Source: Lysobacter prati (GTDB lineage Bacteria > Pseudomonadota > Gammaproteobacteria > Xanthomonadales > Xanthomonadaceae). Taken from it: DNA of 64,000 nucleotides. The stretch covers positions 1 through 64,000 of the forward strand of contig NZ_VLNV01000009.1 of the NCBI RefSeq assembly GCF_009765215.1, given 5' to 3'. The position numbers and the translations under genes are program-made. Below, in pieces: positions 60,458 to 64,000 of this stretch. Each line of letters opens with the position of its first letter. Within the stretch, counting starts at the first letter, position 1. The notes beneath the pieces were generated by a model, which saw only the letters and a list, made by a program, of their open reading frames with translations, made no database searches and had not been told where the DNA came from.

Positions 60458-62224
60458 TCAGTCCAGGAACTGCAGCCTGGCCAGCTCCGCGTACAGCCCA
60501 TCCTGTTCCAGCAGTTGCGCGTGCGTGCCTTCGGCGACGATGCGGCCGTGGTCCATGACGACGATGCGATCGGCTTTCAACACCGTCGCCAGGCGGTGCG
60601 CGATGACCAGCGTCGTGCGACCTTCCATCAAGGTTTCCAGCGCCTTCTGCACCGCTCGCTCGCTCTGCGCGTCTAGGGCGCTGGTGGCCTCGTCGAGCAG
60701 CAGGATCGGTGCGTCCTTGAGCAGTGCGCGGGCGATGGCGATGCGCTGCTGCTGGCCGCCGGACAGGCGCGCGCCGCGTTCGCCCAGCTCGGTGTCGAGG
60801 CCGTTGGGCATCGCGGCGACGAAGTCCGACGCGTGTGCCGCGGCCACTGCGTGTTCCACCTGCGCGTCGTCGGCGTCGAGGCGGCCGTAGCGGATGTTCT
60901 CGCGCGCGCTGCTGGCGAAGATCGTCGGCTGCTGCGGCACCAGTGCGATGGTCTCGCGCAGGTCCGGCAAAGCCAGCTGGCGGATGTCGATGCCGTCGAT
61001 GCGAATGCCGCCGGACTGCGGGTCGTGGAAGCGCAGCAGCATCGAGAACACCGTGCTCTTGCCGGCGCCCGACGGCCCGACCAGGGCCACCGTCTCGCCC
61101 GGGCGCACGCGCAGGCTGAATCCCTCCAGCGCCGCGGTGTTGGGACGCTGCGGGTAGTGGAAGGTGACGTCGTCGAATTCGATCCCGCCCTGCAGCGGGA
61201 CCGGCAGCGCGGTCGGCTGCACGGCCGATGCGACCGCGGTCTCCTCGACCAGCAGCTCGCTGATCCGACCCATGCCGCCAGCGGCACGCTGCAGTTCATT
61301 GAAGACTTCGGCCAGGGCGCCGACCGAGCCGCCGCAGAGCAGGGCATACAGCACGAACTGTCCGAGCGTGCCGGCACTCATGCGGCCGGCCAGCACGTCG
61401 TGCGCGCCCGACCAGAGCACCAGCGTGATCGCGCCGAACACCAGCATGATCGCGATCGCGGTAACCCAGGCCTGGGCCTGGATGCGGCGGCGCGCGGTAT
61501 CGACGGAGGTTTTCACGGCGACACCAAACCGTCCCTCCTCATAGGGTTCGCGCGCGTGCGCCTGCACCGTGCGGACCGCGCCGAGGGTTTCGTTGGCCAG
61601 CGCGTTGGCGTCGGCGATGCGGTCCTGGCTGGTACGCGAGATCTTCTTGAGGCGGCGGCCGCCGACCACGATCGGCAGCACGGCCAGCGGGATGCCGACC
61701 AGGGCAAACGCGGCCAGTCGCGGGCTGGTGACGAACAGCATGGCGATGCTGCCCAGCACGGTCACCGAGCTGCGCAATGCCACCGACATGCTCGATCCGA
61801 CAACGCTGCGCAGCAGTTCGGCATCGGCGGTCAGGCGCGAGACCAGCTCGCCGCTGCGGTTGCGGTCGTGGAAGCCGGCGTCGAGGCCGATCAGGTGGGC
61901 AAACAGGCGCTGGCGCAGGTCGGCGACGACGCGTTCGCCCAGCAGCGACACGAAGTAGAAGCGCGCGGCGGTGGCCAGCGCCAGCGCGACGGCGACGGCG
62001 AACAGCAGCACGAAGGCGCGATCGATCGCGCCGCCGCCCTGGGTGAAGGCCTGGTCGATCATCGTGCCGAAGGCCTTCGGGAAGATCAGCGTCGCGGTGC
62101 TCGATGCCGCCAGCGAGAGCAGCCAGGCAACGAACAGGGCACGGTGCTGGCGCACGAACGGCCATAGCGTGCGCAGGTTGCCGATCGGGGCTTTGAGCTG
62201 GGTGGCGTCAACGCGGGAGTTCAT
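60458..62224 (-). CDS. ABC exporter (fused permease-ATPase, MsbA/TAP type)
   Basis: A 588-residue half-transporter. Six membrane helices lie at about 25-310, and a nucleotide-binding domain at about 345-580 has Walker A GPSGAGKST, Q-loop ALVPQQPTIF, signature LSGGQQQR, Walker B LLLDEATSALD and H-loop IAHRLATV. Probably a homodimeric lipid or drug exporter; the substrate is unknown. A GTG at 62242 in a GTGA overlap with yigZ is the alternative start. Confidence 0.93.
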   Translation of the reverse strand: MNSRVDATQLKAPIGNLRTLWPFVRQHRALFVAWLLSLAASSTATLIFPKAFGTMIDQAFTQGGGAIDRAFVLLFAVAVALALATAARFYFVSLLGERVVADLRQRLFAHLIGLDAGFHDRNRSGELVSRLTADAELLRSVVGSSMSVALRSSVTVLGSIAMLFVTSPRLAAFALVGIPLAVLPIVVGGRRLKKISRTSQDRIADANALANETLGAVRTVQAHAREPYEEGRFGVAVKTSVDTARRRIQAQAWVTAIAIMLVFGAITLVLWSGAHDVLAGRMSAGTLGQFVLYALLCGGSVGALAEVFNELQRAAGGMGRISELLVEETAVASAVQPTALPVPLQGGIEFDDVTFHYPQRPNTAALEGFSLRVRPGETVALVGPSGAGKSTVFSMLLRFHDPQSGGIRIDGIDIRQLALPDLRETIALVPQQPTIFASSARENIRYGRLDADDAQVEHAVAAAHASDFVAAMPNGLDTELGERGARLSGGQQQRIAIARALLKDAPILLLDEATSALDAQSERAVQKALETLMEGRTTLVIAHRLATVLKADRIVVMDHGRIVAEGTHAQLLEQDGLYAELARLQFLD

Positions 62225-62238
62225 GGCGGTTCGGTGAC

Positions 62239-62838
62239 TCACATGTCAGGGAGTTCGTCGCCGAAGCGCACCCGGTCACGAGTGGCGTCGCGGAGCCGGA
62301 CTTTCAAGGGCGACAGTTGCTCCGAGGGTAATCGCAGGCGCAGGCGGGCGCCGTTGGCATCGAAGTGCTCGTCGAGCTTTTCCGCGGCGTGGGCGGCGAT
62401 GGCGGCGTGGACGGCGCCGGTGTCGTCGAAGGAATAGTCGAGTTCAACGGTGACATGGACGACGAGAATGCGCCGTGGCGCCAGCCGCAGGCATTCGGCC
62501 GCGCTGCCGCCATAGGCGCGGACCAGGCCGCCGGCGCCGAGCTTGATGCCGCCAAACCAGCGCGTGACCACGGCCACGACCTGGTCCAGGCCCTGGCCGT
62601 CGATGGCGGCCAGGATCGGACGTCCCGCGGTGCCGGCCGGTTCGCCATCGTCGTTGAACCGGTACTCGTTGCCGATCCGGTAGGCCCAGCAGTTGTGCGT
62701 GGCGGCGGGATCGCCGACCTGGGCTATGAAGTCGATCGCGGCCTCCGGCACCGTCACCGGAGCGGCATGGACGATGAAGCGGCTGTGCTTGACCTCCAGT
62801 TCGAAGGAGGTCAGTGCGGCCAGTGTTGCCGAGGTCAT
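62239..62838 (-). CDS. yigZ: YigZ/IMPACT family protein
   Basis: A 199-residue member of the UPF0029/IMPACT family; eukaryotic members regulate Gcn2, and the bacterial role is unclear. The N-terminal domain has KHSRFIVHAAPV, DPAATHNCWAYRIG and DDGEPAGTAGRPIL, followed by VTRWFGGIKLGAGGLVRAYGG. A C-terminal DUF1949-like domain follows. It overlaps the upstream gene (ATGA) and the ABC exporter gene. Confidence 0.94.
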   Translation of the reverse strand: MTSATLAALTSFELEVKHSRFIVHAAPVTVPEAAIDFIAQVGDPAATHNCWAYRIGNEYRFNDDGEPAGTAGRPILAAIDGQGLDQVVAVVTRWFGGIKLGAGGLVRAYGGSAAECLRLAPRRILVVHVTVELDYSFDDTGAVHAAIAAHAAEKLDEHFDANGARLRLRLPSEQLSPLKVRLRDATRDRVRFGDELPDM

Positions 62839-63896
62839 CGCGTCGGTTCGGCGAGGGCGCGCAGGTCTTCAGGCAGGCGCACGCGCGGATACGACTTGCG
62901 GAACTGCGCGAGGCTCTGGCGGGCGCCGTCGAGGTCGCCGTCGTCGCGGCGGTCGCGGATGCGCTGCAGCCATTGCGCCGGTGCCAGTTCGCGGTCGTTG
63001 CGCACCGGCACGTCGGTCACGCGGATGCGGCTGCCGGTGACCTGGATGGTGTCGAGCGTGGCGCTGGACGCGGGCGCTTCCGTGGCGCTGGAATCGGCCG
63101 ACGCCGCCGCTGCACGTTCCGCCGCGACCTCCGAAGCCGCCTGCGAACGAAGTTCGCGATCAGCGTCGACCTGCTTCGCCGCCTCGTTTGCCGCAGCCTT
63201 GCGCTGGATCGCGGAGGCCTGGGCTGCGGCGCGCTGTCGCTGCTCGCCTTCGCCGAACGCCACGGTTGCGGCTGGCGGAGCCGCCGGTGAGGCCGGCGCC
63301 GGAGCTGAGGAGTAGGGCATCGAGTCGCCGCGCACGGCTGCCGCCGCTGCGGCGTGCCCGGAATGCGCCGGATCGACTGCCTCGTCGAGGAAATGCGCCG
63401 ACGGCTGGTCGGGAGCCGGAGCTTCTGCCGGTGCCGCCTTTGCCGCGATGGATTCTTCTCGCGCCGGCGCGGCCTCGCGCCTGGCCATCGCGGGCGCCTG
63501 CAGGACACGCGCGGCGGCGGGTGCATCGGCTGCCGGTGGCGGCGGCGGGGCCGCTGCCGGCTCCGGCCGCTCGATGACTTCGGCGGTGACAAAACCAAAA
63601 TCGCCGGCTTCATCGCGCGGCGCCCGCGGTGCCGGGGCGGACGGGCGCAACTGCCAGACCACGCCGACGGCCAGCGCCAGCACCGCCGCCATGCCGGCAC
63701 CGGTGACCAGGGTGGCCGGCACGCCGGTCAGCGCAAGCCAGCGCCGGTTGCGACGGGGGGCCACGGCCGCGTGCGCGGCGGCAAGGATCTTCGCGTCGAG
63801 CGCCGGCGAAGGACCGTCGCGCGGCCCCAGCCGCGCCAGCCGGTCGGCCATGGCGCGCTCTTCAGGGGTCAGTGGTTCGTCGAAAGGATGGCTCAT
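62835..63896 (-). CDS. Predicted anti-sigma-like single-pass membrane protein
   Basis: A 353-residue protein placed 3 bases after an ECF sigma factor gene, so a likely anti-sigma partner, although no zinc-binding anti-sigma motif is seen. A short cytoplasmic N-terminus (1-52) has Pro/Arg-rich segments, then one membrane helix (about 55-82). A long Ala/Pro/Glu linker (88-275) follows. Residues 281-292 read LDTIQVTGSRIR, a segment typical of TonB-dependent receptor N-termini in this family. A folded C-terminal domain (about 298-350) follows, AQWLQRIRDRRDDGDLDGA-like. Function is inference. Confidence 0.7.
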   Translation of the reverse strand: MSHPFDEPLTPEERAMADRLARLGPRDGPSPALDAKILAAAHAAVAPRRNRRWLALTGVPATLVTGAGMAAVLALAVGVVWQLRPSAPAPRAPRDEAGDFGFVTAEVIERPEPAAAPPPPPAADAPAAARVLQAPAMARREAAPAREESIAAKAAPAEAPAPDQPSAHFLDEAVDPAHSGHAAAAAAVRGDSMPYSSAPAPASPAAPPAATVAFGEGEQRQRAAAQASAIQRKAAANEAAKQVDADRELRSQAASEVAAERAAAASADSSATEAPASSATLDTIQVTGSRIRVTDVPVRNDRELAPAQWLQRIRDRRDDGDLDGARQSLAQFRKSYPRVRLPEDLRALAEPTR

Positions 63897-63899
63897 GGG

Positions 63900-64000
63900 T
63901 CAGTCGCTCAGCTCGCCGGGCTCATCGCTCAGTCCGGCGCGCAGCTTGTCCATCGCATAGCGCAGGCGCGATTTGACGGTTTCCCGGCCGACGCCGGTGA
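63900..64000 (-). CDS. ECF-type sigma factor, C-terminal part
   Basis: The right window edge cuts this gene. The last 32 codons read TGVGRETVKSRLRYAMDKL followed by RAGLSDEPGELSD and stop, which is the recognition helix of sigma region 4. The upstream part is outside the window. It is 3 bases before the presumed anti-sigma gene, so they form one operon. Confidence 0.82.
   Translation of the reverse strand, partial: TGVGRETVKSRLRYAMDKLRAGLSDEPGELSD

Overview
The window is a GC-rich, densely coding chromosomal segment from a gammaproteobacterium, most likely of the family Lysobacteraceae (Xanthomonadaceae; Lysobacter/Xanthomonas-like). The reasons are the gene content and order: a non-canonical PilZ encoded at the end of the pabC-mltG-tmk-holB run, a Kdo kinase (kdkA) divergent from a heptosyltransferase, rpmF followed directly by fabH with no plsX, a large PpiD, and many REP-type repeats typical of that family. 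Species assignment is inference. No phage, integrase, transposase or CRISPR array was seen, so this is core chromosome.

Layout. 1-460: two tRNA-Asp genes (the first cut by the window edge) and three strong hairpin-plus-T-tract structures. 460-9,800: ppiD, fabI, a LysM lytic transglycosylase coupled to gloB, a methyltransferase, rnhA, dnaQ, a PP2C phosphatase, tRNA-Ser(CGA), a DUF6165 gene. 9,400-12,540: LPS core genes (heptosyltransferase, kdkA), a small membrane protein and an MBL-fold enzyme. 12,535-14,745: molybdopterin cluster moaA-moaC-moaD-moaE. 14,770-15,035: SRP RNA and tRNA-Ser(GGA). 15,196-18,520: dnaX-ybaB-recR and a HIT protein. 18,540-24,950: Slp lipoprotein, a TgpA/DUF58/MoxR operon, and a divergent membrane glycosyltransferase. 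24,965-37,054: the conserved yceF(maf)/yceD-rpmF-fabH-fabD-fabG-acpP-fabF-pabB-pabC-mltG-tmk-holB-pilZ run for fatty acid, folate, peptidoglycan and DNA synthesis. 37,404-39,458: a FadJ/FadB-type beta-oxidation protein. 39,723-48,754: the envelope-stress unit rpoE-rseA-mucD followed by lepA-lepB-DUF4845-rnc-era-recO. 48,756-55,086: REC-Hpt regulator, the YdbH/YdbL envelope pair, rlmD, CYTH, DsbA-like. 55,222-57,862: nagZ-hpt-mtiP salvage operon and a cold-shock gene. 58,228-64,000: AidB-like acyl-CoA dehydrogenase, an unknown gene, then on the minus strand an ECF sigma factor (partial), a presumed anti-sigma-like protein, YigZ and an ABC exporter in one overlapping operon.

Functional themes. 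Genes are packed in translationally coupled runs, with ATGA, GTGA, TGATG or TAATG junctions at most boundaries. The fab cluster makes and elongates acyl-ACP. The kdkA/heptosyltransferase and mltG/nagZ/lytic transglycosylase genes build and recycle the envelope. RpoE/RseA/MucD watch envelope folding, and a sigma-E-like promoter sits in front of rpoE.

The most unusual feature is in the gaps, not the genes. A palindromic element of about 115 bp occurs three times (2559-2674, 37249-37362, 57994-58109). It has 26-bp outer arms enclosing two inner hairpins, and two arm base pairs differ between copies by compensatory changes, so its folded structure is probably under selection. It lies beside nine shorter REP hairpins of two types. 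Other points worth checking are a TonB-receptor-like motif in the presumed anti-sigma protein, a near-leaderless promoter for yceD-rpmF, and several short tandem repeats at gene starts or in promoters.
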